Source: Rhodospirillaceae bacterium | GTDB taxonomy: Bacteria; Pseudomonadota; Alphaproteobacteria; DSM-16000; Inquilinaceae | Assembly: GCA_020638575.1 (NCBI GenBank) | Contig: JACKIH010000003.1 | Span: 2,647,501-2,711,500 of the forward strand | Length of the DNA: 64,000 nt | Direction: 5' to 3' | In this document: in pieces, positions 54,347-63,293 of the stretch | Layout of the letters: the number at the start of each line of letters is the position of its first letter | Position numbering within the stretch: the stretch's first letter is position 1 | Translations under genes and position numbers: made by a program | Notes under the pieces: generated by a model | What the model was told of the DNA's origin: nothing | The model's database searches: none | What the model saw: only the letters and a program-made list of their open reading frames with translations

Positions 54347-54487
54347 CCAGGCGTCGCCTTGTCCGCGCAACGCCTTCCGCGGGGTCCAGGGATATCTGTC
54401 CGGGTCCCTTGGATACCGCGGGAACCGTACCCTCTCCCGGGGTCGGGGCCGGCCGTTCCCGCGACGGTCGGCCCCATTCGGTTTCGG
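54347..54487 (+). ncRNA. candidate Fur-controlled small RNA
   Basis: Starting about seven bases after the -10 of the Fur-box promoter, about 140 bases could be made before a strong GC hairpin (54445-54455 pairs with 54465-54475, one G-U pair) and the moderately T-rich ATTCGGTTT. No coding frame fits. This is a prediction from layout only; the terminator's T-run is weak. Confidence 0.3.
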
Positions 54488-54602
54488 GGCAATCCCGCCT
54501 GAGCCGAGGGCCGTCATGACGGCGTGACGGCAAGCTCACGACAGCGCTTGGCCGGGCGAAACCCAAGGCCAATTCGGTGGGGATACGGAGTCGGGCCGAC
54601 GG

Positions 54603-57248
54603 TCAGCCTTCCAGCAGCCCGGCGAGGACGCCGCGGGCCTCCAGATCGGTGAATTTGCCGTCGCCCGCCAGGCGGCCGGCCTTGAGCACGATCACGTGGT
54701 CGAAGCTGCGCGCCAGGTCCGCGCGGTGCGGCGCCCAGATCAGCCCGCGGCCCGCCATCGCCGCGTCCACGGCGGCGTGCACCTTCTCCTGGGACGAGCG
54801 GTCGAGCAGCGAGGTGGCGTTGTCGAGGATCAGCACCTCCGGGCGCTTCATCAGCGCGCGGCCCAGCGACAGCTTCTGGCGCTGCTGCGGGTTGAGGCGG
54901 CCGCCGCCGATCCCCACCGGGTCGTCGAGCCCGACCGCCATGATGGGCTCGCGCAGTTCGCATTCCTCCACCACGGAGATGATCAAAGCCTGCACCTTGT
55001 CCCACGCGTTGGAGCGGCCGTAGCGCACCTTCCCGAACAGCAGGTTGTCCTGGATGGTGGCGGTGGCGGTGTAGCGCTCGGCATCGAACAGCGACACCGA
55101 GGCGCTGAGGGCCGGCGGCAGGTCGCGGGCGAACACGTCGCGCGCTTCCAGCAGGCGGGCCTGCAACTCCGGGCCGATCAGGTCGAGGCGGTGGCGGCTG
55201 ACGATCAGCGCGAAGGGGATCGACATGAGCAGCCGCTTGGCGGCGTCCGGCAAGGCGTCCACCCCGTCGCGCTGGGCGGCGGCGACGATCGGCTGGTAGC
55301 TCGGCAGGTCGTCGGATGCGATGAAGCTGTACTGATCGAAGAACGGGTGGCCCGGCGGCAGGTCGGCGAACAGCTCGATGATGGTCGACGCGGCGGCGAG
55401 GCCGATCTTCAGGAAATCCTCCGTCAGCCCCGTAGCGTCCAGCACATGGCGCATGTGGGGATGGCCGGCCAGATCGGTGCCGGCGAATTCCGGCCCCACG
55501 GGGGTGCCGAAGATCACGTTTTCCGCCACCGAAGCGCTTTCGTTGTAGCGGCTGCGGTCGAACAGCTCCACGAGATCGGCCAGGGTGGGATCGGCCAGGC
55601 GGGCGCGCATGCGGCGGCGCGCCTCCAGCACCTTGTCCGCCAGGTCGGGACTGGTGGCCGCATCGATGGTGCCGTTTAGGCCCATGCGGAAGATGTCCTG
55701 GCCAAGGTCCACCTGCTGCACCACCGCCAGCGCTCGGGCTTGCAGGTCGGCCGGTCCGGCGGCCCCGGCGGCGGCGTAGTCGATCCAGTCGGCGTCGTAG
55801 TCCAGTTCCATGTTGCCCGTCAGCCGGGCGTTGGTGATGCGCCGTTGCTGTTCGGCGCGCAGCACCTCGTCGATCTCCTGCGGCGTCGCCGGCCGGCGCT
55901 GCAGCGCATAATAGAGGTTGTCGCGCCAGCTACCGGTGAACACGATGCCCGCCGGCCCGACATAGGCGAAGCGCCGCCCGGTGATCGATTCGGCCAGGTC
56001 CGCCAGGTCGTGCTCGCCCAGGCGGACGCGGCCGCTGGTGGGCAGCAGCAGGCGGGCGATGATCTGCATGAACTCGCTGCGGCCCGACGAGCCGTCGCCC
56101 AGCACCGCGGTGGTGCGGGTGAGGTCGAGGGTCGTCGTCACCGCGTCGAGCAGCGCGTGGCCGGAGTCGTCCGTCAGGGTCACCGAGACCAGCGACATCC
56201 GGGGCGGCAGCGGGCCGTCCAGGTCGGTGTCGGCGATCACCTGGTCGGCGTCCTGCAGGTCGGCCGGCATGAATTGCTCGACCACCTGGTCGTACTTGAT
56301 CCGCACGTCTTCCACCTGCTGATAGTAATTCAGCAGCTCGCGCCATGGTCCGGACAGGTCCTTGTAGGCAGCCAGCACCGCCACCAGCGCACCGAAGCTC
56401 AACTCGCCGACAATCACGAAATAACCGCCGATGGCATAGAAAAAGAACGGCGTGAGCTGATTGAGGAAGTTGTTGAGAAATTTGATGAAGAACTTGCGCC
56501 GGTAGATTTCCAGGCGAATGTCGTAGAGGCCGCCGAGGCGATGGGAGATTTCCGCCAGATGGCGCGGCGCGGTGCCGTGGGCGTGGATGTCCTGGATGCC
56601 GCTGGCGGTTTCGCCGATGCGGTCGGCCACCTGGCGGATGGTGCGCACGCGGCGCTTGCCGAGCTGGTTCACATGGTACTGCAGCTTGGGGATCACCCAG
56701 GCCTGCACCGGGTAGAGCGCGATGGCCGCCAGCCCCAGGAAGAAATCCTGCACGAAGATGAAGAACAGGTAGACCAGCAGCGTGCCGCCCTGGAACACCG
56801 GCAGCGCGAAGGCATCGCCGCCGAAGCCGCCGATGGGCTCCACCTCGCCGGTGATGATGGGGATCATCTCGTTCTGCGACACCCGGCGGAAATGCGGCAG
56901 GCGGAAGCGCAGGATGCGGAAATAGAGGTCGTGGCGCAGGCGCCGCAGCAGCCGTTCACCGACGATGCCGCGATAGACGTTGATGTAGTATTTGAAGGCC
57001 CCGTTCAGGCAGACCAGGAACAAGAACAGGCCCGACAGGACCATCAGATAGGTGATCTGCCCGAACTCGAAACCCAGCAGGCTCACCGGGAAGTCGCCCG
57101 GTTCGCCGCCGATCGCCTCGTCGACGATGATGGCCGGCAGGTCCAGCGAATAGTAGAGGAACGGGAAGGACCCGATGGTGGCCAGGGCGATCAGGATCTG
57201 TTGGCGCTTGGAATAGTGCCAGATGAAACCGAAAATGTTGCGGTCCAA
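54603..57248 (-). CDS. ABC exporter-like protein with degenerate ATPase and internally repeated segment
   Basis: An 881-residue protein with TTG start (the only possible start). Residues 15-330 form a six-helix exporter transmembrane domain (GERLLRRLRHDLYFRILRFR, VADRIGETASGIQDIHAHG). The nucleotide-binding part is atypical: the Walker A has GDGSSGRS (384-391, Arg390 for Lys), the Q-loop Gln is missing, the signature is GGGRLNPQQRQK (781-792) and Walker B is VLILDNATSLLD with Asn810 for the catalytic Glu. About 330 residues separate Walker A from the signature, holding two further copies of an (x)NLLFG...GL block (see findings). It may lack ATPase activity, and its role is unknown. Confidence 0.85.
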   Translation of the reverse strand: MDRNIFGFIWHYSKRQQILIALATIGSFPFLYYSLDLPAIIVDEAIGGEPGDFPVSLLGFEFGQITYLMVLSGLFLFLVCLNGAFKYYINVYRGIVGERLLRRLRHDLYFRILRFRLPHFRRVSQNEMIPIITGEVEPIGGFGGDAFALPVFQGGTLLVYLFFIFVQDFFLGLAAIALYPVQAWVIPKLQYHVNQLGKRRVRTIRQVADRIGETASGIQDIHAHGTAPRHLAEISHRLGGLYDIRLEIYRRKFFIKFLNNFLNQLTPFFFYAIGGYFVIVGELSFGALVAVLAAYKDLSGPWRELLNYYQQVEDVRIKYDQVVEQFMPADLQDADQVIADTDLDGPLPPRMSLVSVTLTDDSGHALLDAVTTTLDLTRTTAVLGDGSSGRSEFMQIIARLLLPTSGRVRLGEHDLADLAESITGRRFAYVGPAGIVFTGSWRDNLYYALQRRPATPQEIDEVLRAEQQRRITNARLTGNMELDYDADWIDYAAAGAAGPADLQARALAVVQQVDLGQDIFRMGLNGTIDAATSPDLADKVLEARRRMRARLADPTLADLVELFDRSRYNESASVAENVIFGTPVGPEFAGTDLAGHPHMRHVLDATGLTEDFLKIGLAAASTIIELFADLPPGHPFFDQYSFIASDDLPSYQPIVAAAQRDGVDALPDAAKRLLMSIPFALIVSRHRLDLIGPELQARLLEARDVFARDLPPALSASVSLFDAERYTATATIQDNLLFGKVRYGRSNAWDKVQALIISVVEECELREPIMAVGLDDPVGIGGGRLNPQQRQKLSLGRALMKRPEVLILDNATSLLDRSSQEKVHAAVDAAMAGRGLIWAPHRADLARSFDHVIVLKAGRLAGDGKFTDLEARGVLAGLLEG

Positions 57249-57484
57249 GGATCGACCCCGTGTGCACGGCGCCGGACCCGCCGGGCACGGCCGGTCACCG
57301 AAGAAACGTGGATAGGTCTTCAGCGGCGTTTGCCACAGGTCCGGTCATTGCCCGCGCCGTCGCGGCGGCGCCGACCGCCGGGCGGGAACAGGCGCGCGCC
57401 GGCGCAGGATATCGTGATCGCCGGCCGCGGCAAACTGCGCGATGGCGGGTGGGTAGCGGCGGTGCCCGGCTGGCCGCGGACCGC

Positions 57485-57877
57485 TTATTCCGGCGTCGGC
57501 GGAATCGGCGTGATCAGCCCCAGGGCCGCCCCCATGGGATCGGCCAGCACGGCGATACGGCCGATGGTGGGAATGTCGAACGCCGGCGCCAGCACCTGGC
57601 CGCCGGCTTCCACCGCCTTGGCCACCGCGGCATCCACATCGGGCACGCTGACGTAGCTCAGCCAGTGGGAGGGGATGCCCTCCCATTGCGGGCCGTCCAT
57701 GGCCAGCATGCCCGCCACTTCGCCGTTGCCGTTGCTGTAGAGGTGGTACTCGCCCTGGCCCGCGGGGCTGGGCATGGTCCGGCGCGTCCACCCGAGGGCC
57801 GCGGCGTAAAAGGCGGCTGCAGCCTCCGGATCCGGGGTCGCCAGCTCGGTCCACACGATGCGTCCGGTGTTCGCCAT
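57485..57877 (-). CDS. VOC family protein (glyoxalase/bleomycin-resistance fold)
   Basis: A 130-residue protein of two beta-alpha-beta-beta-beta units. It starts GRIVWTELATPDPEAAAAFY, AALGW follows, and the second unit begins HWLSYVSVPDVDAAVAKA, ending with PMGAALGLITP. Some acidic residues at usual metal positions are present, but a full metal site is not certain. Function cannot be assigned. It diverges from the SnoaL gene run. Confidence 0.88.
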   Translation of the reverse strand: MANTGRIVWTELATPDPEAAAAFYAAALGWTRRTMPSPAGQGEYHLYSNGNGEVAGMLAMDGPQWEGIPSHWLSYVSVPDVDAAVAKAVEAGGQVLAPAFDIPTIGRIAVLADPMGAALGLITPIPPTPE

Positions 57878-58225
57878 CTGCCCCTCCGTTTCGATGGTTT
57901 GACCCGCCCGGCGCCCATGGGGGCAGGTTTGCCGGCCCGGTTCAACTCATTTTCCCGTGTGACACCGGGCTTTCCGCCGCAGGTTTGCGCTTGTGCTTGC
58001 GCTTGCGCTGCGGGGCGACGGGCCGGGGCAGGAGCAGATGCTTCGTTTGCAAAGCGTTGGCCGCAACAAATCGCCTCGTTGCGCCATTTGGTTGATCAAA
58101 TCTGACGAAGATGCTTCGGCGCTAATCTGATCTTAACCAGTTGCGCCCGATTCCTACGGGCGTGCGGCGACACGAGCGGCACCCAACCAGAAGCCTTGCA
58201 ACGACAAGCACGGGACGCCGACACC
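57878..58225. other. divergent control region between VOC gene and SnoaL gene run
   Basis: No gene is seen. Features: four tandem TTGCGC-like hexamers (57985-58008), a 10-base direct repeat AGATGCTTCG (58036-58045 and 58109-58118), and a CGAAG-ATG-CTTCG inverted repeat (58106-58118) overlapping the second copy. AATCTGA occurs twice on either side of it. The inverted repeat could be an operator for the downstream run, but no standard promoter can be named with confidence. Confidence 0.5.
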
Positions 58226-58693
58226 ATGCAGGATTCGCAATTGAACGCCGGTGCCAGTTCTCTCGCCGAGCAAACGCGTGAAGTTGCGTTGAAATGGTTT
58301 CATGCCCAGTCCACGGGCGATGTCGAGACAATGATGGCGTGTCTCGATCCGAACATCGAGTTCATCAACTATTCCGTAGTGCCCGGCTATAACGATGCGA
58401 TGCCGTGGATCGGCACCTTCGAGGGGTTCGATGCCACCGTCGCGTCGTTCAAGGTGTTCATCGAGACCTGTGAACCGATGCACGAAGAGCTGCTGACGCT
58501 GGTCTGCGAGGGCGACCAGGCGGCCGGCCGGGTGCACGAGATCTCCCGCGTGCGCGCCACCGGCCAGACCTTCGAGATCGAGTTCGTGCAGTGGATGACC
58601 ATCCGCAACGGCCGCATCGTCCGCTGGAAATCCTACACAGACCCATCCCCGATTCTCAGGGCCATCCGCGGCGACAACCCGCCTTCGGCGTAG
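58226..58693 (+). CDS. SnoaL-like/NTF2-fold protein
   Basis: A 155-residue protein of the NTF2/SnoaL-like fold: EVALKWFHAQSTGDVETMMA, DPNIEFINYSV, IGTFEGFDATVASFKVF, then beta strands EIEFVQWMTIRNGRIVRWK and a proline-rich end. Such proteins act as cyclases, isomerases or hydratases in small-molecule pathways, or bind ligands. ATG at 58226 follows weak ribosome-site sequence. It is the first of a plus-strand run that continues past the window end. Confidence 0.8.
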   Translation: MQDSQLNAGASSLAEQTREVALKWFHAQSTGDVETMMACLDPNIEFINYSVVPGYNDAMPWIGTFEGFDATVASFKVFIETCEPMHEELLTLVCEGDQAAGRVHEISRVRATGQTFEIEFVQWMTIRNGRIVRWKSYTDPSPILRAIRGDNPPSA

Positions 58694-58706
58694 GGGAGGG
58701 CGCACC

Positions 58707-60164
58707 ATGGCCGCTTCGTTCGACGTGCGCGACCGCCTGAAGCACTGGCTCGACGCCATGATGTCGGGCGACGGCGCTGCGGTGATGGCCGGACTGGCCG
58801 AGGACGTGACCTTCACCTCGCCCATCTACTACCGGCCGGACTCGATCCTGCCGACGCCCGGCACCGCCCGCGGCAAGGCCGATGTGGCCGCCACCTTCGC
58901 CGCCCGCGAGCGCCTGGTGGAGACCCTGTCGGTGGAACTGCGCGCCTTCGGCGGCGACGGGCTGAACGGCTGGGCGCTGGTGGGGGCGAGGGAACGCCAC
59001 AAGGCGTCCGGCCACGACTACGCCATCGAGACGGCGGTGCATTTCACCTTCGGCGAGGACGGGCTGATCCACCATTGGCAGTCCTATTTCGATCCGTCGC
59101 CCCAGATCGCCGCCTTCCGCAGCGCCCTCGACATCGCCCTGGTCGACGCCTTGTGGGCGGGCGACGATGCCACCGTGCGGGAGTGCCTGCGCGTCGGTGC
59201 CGATCCCAACGCCCGCGATCCCGGCAACGGCCTCACCGCGTTGATGGTGGCCTGCGGCTGCGGCCTCGACGGCCTGGCGGCCCTGCTGCTGGAGCACGGC
59301 GCCGATCCCTTCGCCAAGGACAGCCGCGCCGGTGCCTCGGCCATCCACAAGGCGGCCCAGGCCGGCTCCCTCGCCTGCACGAAGCTGCTGGTGGACGCCG
59401 GCGTGCCGGTGGACGAGCCCGCCACCTCCACCGGCCATACCCCGCTGATCGAGGCGATCTGGTTCAAGCGGCCGGATATCGTCGGCTACCTGGTGGATCA
59501 CGGGGCCGGGCTGCACGTGACCACCCATTACGGCTTCAGCCTGCTCGACCACATGAACTACGCGCTCAGCCTGCACCAGCCCCACGAAGAGCGGCTGAAG
59601 CAGTCCTGCGCCCTAGTGGAAAAGCGGGAAGCGGCCGACAAGGCGGCGGTGGTGGACCAGAAGCTGATGGCGGCGGTGATCGCCGCCGACCTGGACACGG
59701 TCAAAGCGCTGCTGGCCCAGGGTGTGCCCGTCGACCAGCGGTCGCCCATCCTCAACGGCTTCAATGACGACCATACGCCGCTGCTGATCGCCTGCCGCGA
59801 AGGCCATGTGGAGATCGCCGAGGTGCTGCTGGCGGCCGGGGCCGACGTCAACGCGACGGAGCCGACCTTCGGCGCCGTGCCGCTGCACAAGGCCACCTAC
59901 AACGGACACGTGGAGGTGACGGCCCTGCTGGCGCGCCAGACGGGCGTCGATCTCGATTTCCAGGGGCCGTCGAACGGCTACACGCCGCTGCACGACGCCC
60001 TGTGGCACGGCTTCCATGAGTGCGCGCGGGTGCTGGTGGTGGCGGGGGCACGGCTGGACCTCCTGGGTCACGACGGCAAGACGCCGCTGGACCTGGCCCG
60101 CGATGCCTTCGCCGAGGACCACGACATCGTCGCGCTGATCCGCGACCGCACCGCCACCAGCTAG
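58707..60164 (+). CDS. SnoaL-like domain fused to ankyrin repeats
   Basis: A 485-residue protein with an N-terminal NTF2/SnoaL-like domain (about 1-135: MMSGDGAAVMAGLAEDVTF, FTFGEDGLIHHWQSYFDPSP), like the preceding gene. Then about eight to ten ankyrin repeats (about 140-475), seen as HGADPFAKDSRAGASAIHKA, GHTPLIEAIWF, GADVNATEPTFGAVPLHKA and GYTPLHDALWHG. No leader is seen, so it is probably cytoplasmic. It starts 13 bases after the previous stop. The repeats may scaffold other enzymes of the run. Confidence 0.88.
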   Translation: MAASFDVRDRLKHWLDAMMSGDGAAVMAGLAEDVTFTSPIYYRPDSILPTPGTARGKADVAATFAARERLVETLSVELRAFGGDGLNGWALVGARERHKASGHDYAIETAVHFTFGEDGLIHHWQSYFDPSPQIAAFRSALDIALVDALWAGDDATVRECLRVGADPNARDPGNGLTALMVACGCGLDGLAALLLEHGADPFAKDSRAGASAIHKAAQAGSLACTKLLVDAGVPVDEPATSTGHTPLIEAIWFKRPDIVGYLVDHGAGLHVTTHYGFSLLDHMNYALSLHQPHEERLKQSCALVEKREAADKAAVVDQKLMAAVIAADLDTVKALLAQGVPVDQRSPILNGFNDDHTPLLIACREGHVEIAEVLLAAGADVNATEPTFGAVPLHKATYNGHVEVTALLARQTGVDLDFQGPSNGYTPLHDALWHGFHECARVLVVAGARLDLLGHDGKTPLDLARDAFAEDHDIVALIRDRTATS

Positions 60165-60175
60165 GGAACCGGCCG

Positions 60176-60793
60176 ATGCTCTACTTCAGCCGCATGCGCT
60201 GGAAGCTCGACGGCATGGACTTCAACCAGCTCTGGAAGCTGGAAGGTCAGGAAGCCAAGGCCGCGGTGGAAAGCATCAAGGCAGGCTTCATCCCCCACCT
60301 CTACAAGCCCTGCGCGGAGCAGTACGTGATCTCCGTCGGCAACACGCGCACGGTGGAGGATTTCGACCGCTACGCGGAGGGCGTGCTGCCGATGCGCGAA
60401 CACCTGGTGTTCGAGCAGGTGTGGCCGCTGGAAGAAGGCTTCTGCATCGACGTCTACCCCTACCTGGAAAAGCGCCGGGCGGAGATGGCCGACACTCCGC
60501 GGCTGCTGCACCTCCTCCAGGTCGCCTGGGACCCGCGTTCCCACCGCATGGACGAGGTGTGGCCGCGCCTGGTGGGCGAGCTGGGCACGCTGCAGGAGCC
60601 GCGCATCCTTGCGGTCTACCGGGTGGCCGGCCAGCAGCGCGCGCTGATCTTCGTCGACGTGGTGGACGCCGCCGGGCTCAACCGCATCGCCGCCCTGCCG
60701 AGCCTGGCGGGTGCGGAGGTGGAGCTGGTGGAAGCCCTCAGGGACTACCTCGGCTTCGCTGAGGACGTTTGGAGAAGCTACAAGCTCGACTGA
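60176..60793 (+). CDS. hypothetical protein of the SnoaL/EthD gene run
   Basis: A 205-residue protein starting MLYFSRMRWKLDGMDFNQLW. It has a mix of predicted helices and strands; the part PRILAVYRVAGQQRALIFVD and AGAEVELVEALRDYL resemble a dimeric alpha/beta barrel half, as does the N-terminal half, so it may be a two-ABM protein. It starts 11 bases after the ankyrin gene and is followed 18 bases later by the MBL gene. No family is recognised with certainty. Confidence 0.7.
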   Translation: MLYFSRMRWKLDGMDFNQLWKLEGQEAKAAVESIKAGFIPHLYKPCAEQYVISVGNTRTVEDFDRYAEGVLPMREHLVFEQVWPLEEGFCIDVYPYLEKRRAEMADTPRLLHLLQVAWDPRSHRMDEVWPRLVGELGTLQEPRILAVYRVAGQQRALIFVDVVDAAGLNRIAALPSLAGAEVELVEALRDYLGFAEDVWRSYKLD

Positions 60794-60811
60794 GAGGGAA
60801 GGACGCCGCCC

Positions 60812-61729
60812 ATGGCCGCTGTCTCGCCGATCATCCACCGGCATACGTCGGATGCGCTCGATCTCATCGTCAACGTCTTCCTAGTGGAAACCGCCGAGGG
60901 GCTGGTGCTGGTGGACGGCGCCGTCGCCTGCAGCTTTGCCGCCGAGGTGCGCCGGCACATCGCCAAGATCGGCAAGCCCGTGCGCGCCGCCCTGCTGACC
61001 CATGGGCACCCCGACCACTACACCGGCATCGCGGAGATCCTCGACGGCGCCGATGTGCCGATCTATGCGCGCGCCGGTGCGGTGGCGCAGATGCGCGAGC
61101 GCGAGGCCACCGAGCGGGCCGGCATGGCCACGGCCTTCGGGGACGATTTCCCCAAGTCCGTGCGGATCCCCGACAAGGTGCTGGACGACGGTGCATCCAT
61201 TGCCTTCGACGGTATCACCTTCGCGCTCGCCGACTACGGGGCGGCGGAAAGCGACAGCGACGGAACGTGGACTTGCATCGACCCGGTCGACGGCACCCAG
61301 CACGTGTTTCCCGGGGACCTGATCTACAACAACATGCACGTCTTCATGAAGGACGGGCACGCGGAAACCTGGCTTGAGGCGCTGGACCGGCTCGCCCACC
61401 GCCATCCCTACGGTACTCGCTTCTACCCTGGCCATGGCGTGCCCTGTGGCCACGAGATGATCCATTGGACCCGCGCCTATATTCATATGTATTTGGAAAC
61501 GCTGGGCTTCCTGCTCAACGCCCAGGGCAAGACCGCACCCTTGGGGCCGAACCGCCTGCCCGACATGAAAACCGGCGACGGCGCCCTGGACCAGGCCGGC
61601 AAGGATCGCCTGGCGGCGACGCTGCTGTCGTTCCTGCCCAACGAGGATCTGATCAACCTGGCCAAGTGGGGCCTCGACGAAACCGTCAGCAAGCTTGGCG
61701 GGGCGGCACGTCGGGCGGTGGCCGCCTGA
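60812..61729 (+). CDS. MBL-fold metallo-hydrolase
   Basis: A 305-residue metallo-beta-lactamase-fold protein. The metal site motif THGHPDHYTG includes H64, H66, D68 and H69; the downstream FPGDLIYNNMH and YPGHGVPCGHEMI supply further ligands. Architecture resembles SoxH/glyoxalase-II-like hydrolases, not the resistance lactamases. It may hydrolyse a thioester or lactone of the unknown pathway. The start at 60812 (MAAVSPIIHR) has no leader. Confidence 0.9.
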   Translation: MAAVSPIIHRHTSDALDLIVNVFLVETAEGLVLVDGAVACSFAAEVRRHIAKIGKPVRAALLTHGHPDHYTGIAEILDGADVPIYARAGAVAQMREREATERAGMATAFGDDFPKSVRIPDKVLDDGASIAFDGITFALADYGAAESDSDGTWTCIDPVDGTQHVFPGDLIYNNMHVFMKDGHAETWLEALDRLAHRHPYGTRFYPGHGVPCGHEMIHWTRAYIHMYLETLGFLLNAQGKTAPLGPNRLPDMKTGDGALDQAGKDRLAATLLSFLPNEDLINLAKWGLDETVSKLGGAARRAVAA

Positions 61730-61775
61730 CCCGGGAGCAACCGGCGCGGGATCTCGCACAGGGGGGGAGCATGGC

Positions 61776-62531
61776 ATGAGCAAGATACTGGTTATCGCGT
61801 CCAACTACGGCCTCTGGGCGGAGGAGCTGCAGGCGCCGTGGGATGCCCTGAAGGCCGCCGGCCATGAGCTGACGCTGGCGACCTTCCTCGGCAAGACGCC
61901 CTTGCCGTTCCACGCCAGCATGGATCCCGACTTCATCGACCCCATGCTGAACATCCCGATGAACCCGCCGGCGCTGCTGGCCCGGGTCAACGAGATCCTC
62001 GATACCGGCGAGTGGGACACCGACCTCAAGGTCGCCGACGCCGATATGGACGATTACGACCACCTGGTGCTGGTGGGCGGCCCCGGTGCCGCGGTGGACA
62101 TGGCCGGCAACATCCACATCCACGACCTGGTGGTGCGGGCGGTGAAGACCGGCAAGACGGTGGGAGCACTATGCTACGCCGTGGGCTGCCTGGTGTTCGC
62201 CCGCGATCCCGACAACGCCAACAAGTCCGTCATCCACGGCAAGACCGTCACCGCCCATCCCCACGCCTGGGACTTCACGGTGGACGTGATCTACGACGTG
62301 GTGCGCGCCACCCGCGACAACCCGGACATGAAGCTGCGCACCACCGGCTTCCTGTTCCCCTTGCAGCACATCACCGAGGACGCGGTGGGGCCGGACGGCA
62401 CCGTCATCTCCGACGAGACGGCCAACCGCAACAAACCCTGCCTCGCCTACGATCCGCCCTTCGTCACCGCCCTGTCGGTGGAAAGCTGCGTCGCCTTCGG
62501 CGCCAAGCTGGTGGAGGTACTGGGCCAATGA
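61776..62531 (+). CDS. DJ-1/PfpI family protein, first copy
   Basis: A 251-residue protein of the DJ-1/ThiJ/PfpI superfamily: ILVIASNYGLWAEELQAPWD at the start, LVLVGGPGAAVDMAG, and the nucleophile elbow GALCYAVGCLVFARD with Cys. A C-terminal VESCVAFGAKLVEVLG fits large DJ-1 members. Activity (glyoxalase, isonitrile hydratase-like or other) cannot be assigned. ATG 61776 follows GGGGGGGAGC; stop overlaps the next start (ATGA). Confidence 0.88.
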   Translation: MSKILVIASNYGLWAEELQAPWDALKAAGHELTLATFLGKTPLPFHASMDPDFIDPMLNIPMNPPALLARVNEILDTGEWDTDLKVADADMDDYDHLVLVGGPGAAVDMAGNIHIHDLVVRAVKTGKTVGALCYAVGCLVFARDPDNANKSVIHGKTVTAHPHAWDFTVDVIYDVVRATRDNPDMKLRTTGFLFPLQHITEDAVGPDGTVISDETANRNKPCLAYDPPFVTALSVESCVAFGAKLVEVLGQ

Positions 62532-63226
62532 TCCACCAGCACATCTTTGCCAGTCCCAAGCCGGGCATGACGGAAGCTGAGTTCCAGGATTACTGGCTCA
62601 ACGTCCATGCGGTGAACTTCGCCAGCAAGATCAAGCAGATCAAGAAGTACAAGATCGACACCCGCGTCGCCTTCAGCCTCGATCCCAAGCCGATCTGGAA
62701 CGGCGTGGCGGAGATCTGGCTGCGCAATGAGGAAGAGCAGCTCGCCTCGATGCAGTCGCCGGAGTTCATCGACGGCGCCCGCCGCGACGAACCCAACTGG
62801 GCGGCCTTCTGGAACACGCTGGGGCTCGACTGCGACACCGCCACCGTGGCCGACGGGTTTGCCGGGGCCGAACCGCCGGCGGACGGCGTCAAGCTGCTGG
62901 TGCTCTACCGCCGCGCCATGGGGATCACGGTGGCCGACTACCGCACCCGCCATCGCGCGGGGCTGGCGGCGGCGGCGGGCAAGCTGGCGGCGGTGCGGCG
63001 CTGCGACATGGCGTTCACCCGCGACGGCCTCTACGCGGTCGGCGAAGCGCGCTTCGACGGCGTCGGCCACTACTGGTTCGACAGCGTGGACGCGGCCGAA
63101 ACCGTGCTGTCGGGGCCGGACCGGCGCCTGCTGCTGCCGGACGACGCGGCCTTGGTCGATCCCAAGCAGGTCTTCTTCATGCTGACCCGCGAGCACTGGG
63201 TGATCGGGCCCGACGCGCGGGACTGA
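62528..63226 (+). CDS. protein with two EthD-like domains
   Basis: A 232-residue protein that appears to hold two EthD (dimeric alpha-beta barrel) units: PKPGMTEAEFQDYWLNVHA in the first half, and LLVLYRRAMGITVADYRTRH in the second, each followed by a strand-rich part. EthD proteins occur with breakdown of ethers and other xenobiotics or polyketides. It overlaps the DJ-1 gene by four bases and precedes a second DJ-1 gene by 67 bases. Confidence 0.82.
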   Translation: MIHQHIFASPKPGMTEAEFQDYWLNVHAVNFASKIKQIKKYKIDTRVAFSLDPKPIWNGVAEIWLRNEEEQLASMQSPEFIDGARRDEPNWAAFWNTLGLDCDTATVADGFAGAEPPADGVKLLVLYRRAMGITVADYRTRHRAGLAAAAGKLAAVRRCDMAFTRDGLYAVGEARFDGVGHYWFDSVDAAETVLSGPDRRLLLPDDAALVDPKQVFFMLTREHWVIGPDARD

Positions 63227-63293
63227 AGGCAACGGCGGCGGCCCAAGCACTGGTGCGGGGCCGCGACAACAATCGAGAAAGAAGGGCACAGCC

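Larger units (their letters stand above)
54075..54602. other. gene-free 528-base region upstream of satP
   Basis: No convincing protein gene is seen on either strand. The middle (54290-54345) is AT-richer and carries a Fur-box palindrome inside a promoter-like pair. Downstream on the plus strand are GC-rich stretches and a strong hairpin at 54445-54475. The region then runs into the 3' end of an ABC-type gene on the minus strand. Confidence 0.7.

Noticed and set aside
54149..54502. A 117-codon plus-strand frame over the Fur-box region
   Set aside because: It is arginine/proline-rich, has no ribosome site or motif and would start upstream of the promoter-like sequence.
60812..61729. MBL-fold protein as a beta-lactamase resistance gene
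   Set aside because: No leader peptide, pathway context, and metal motif general to all MBL hydrolases; no resistance-type features.
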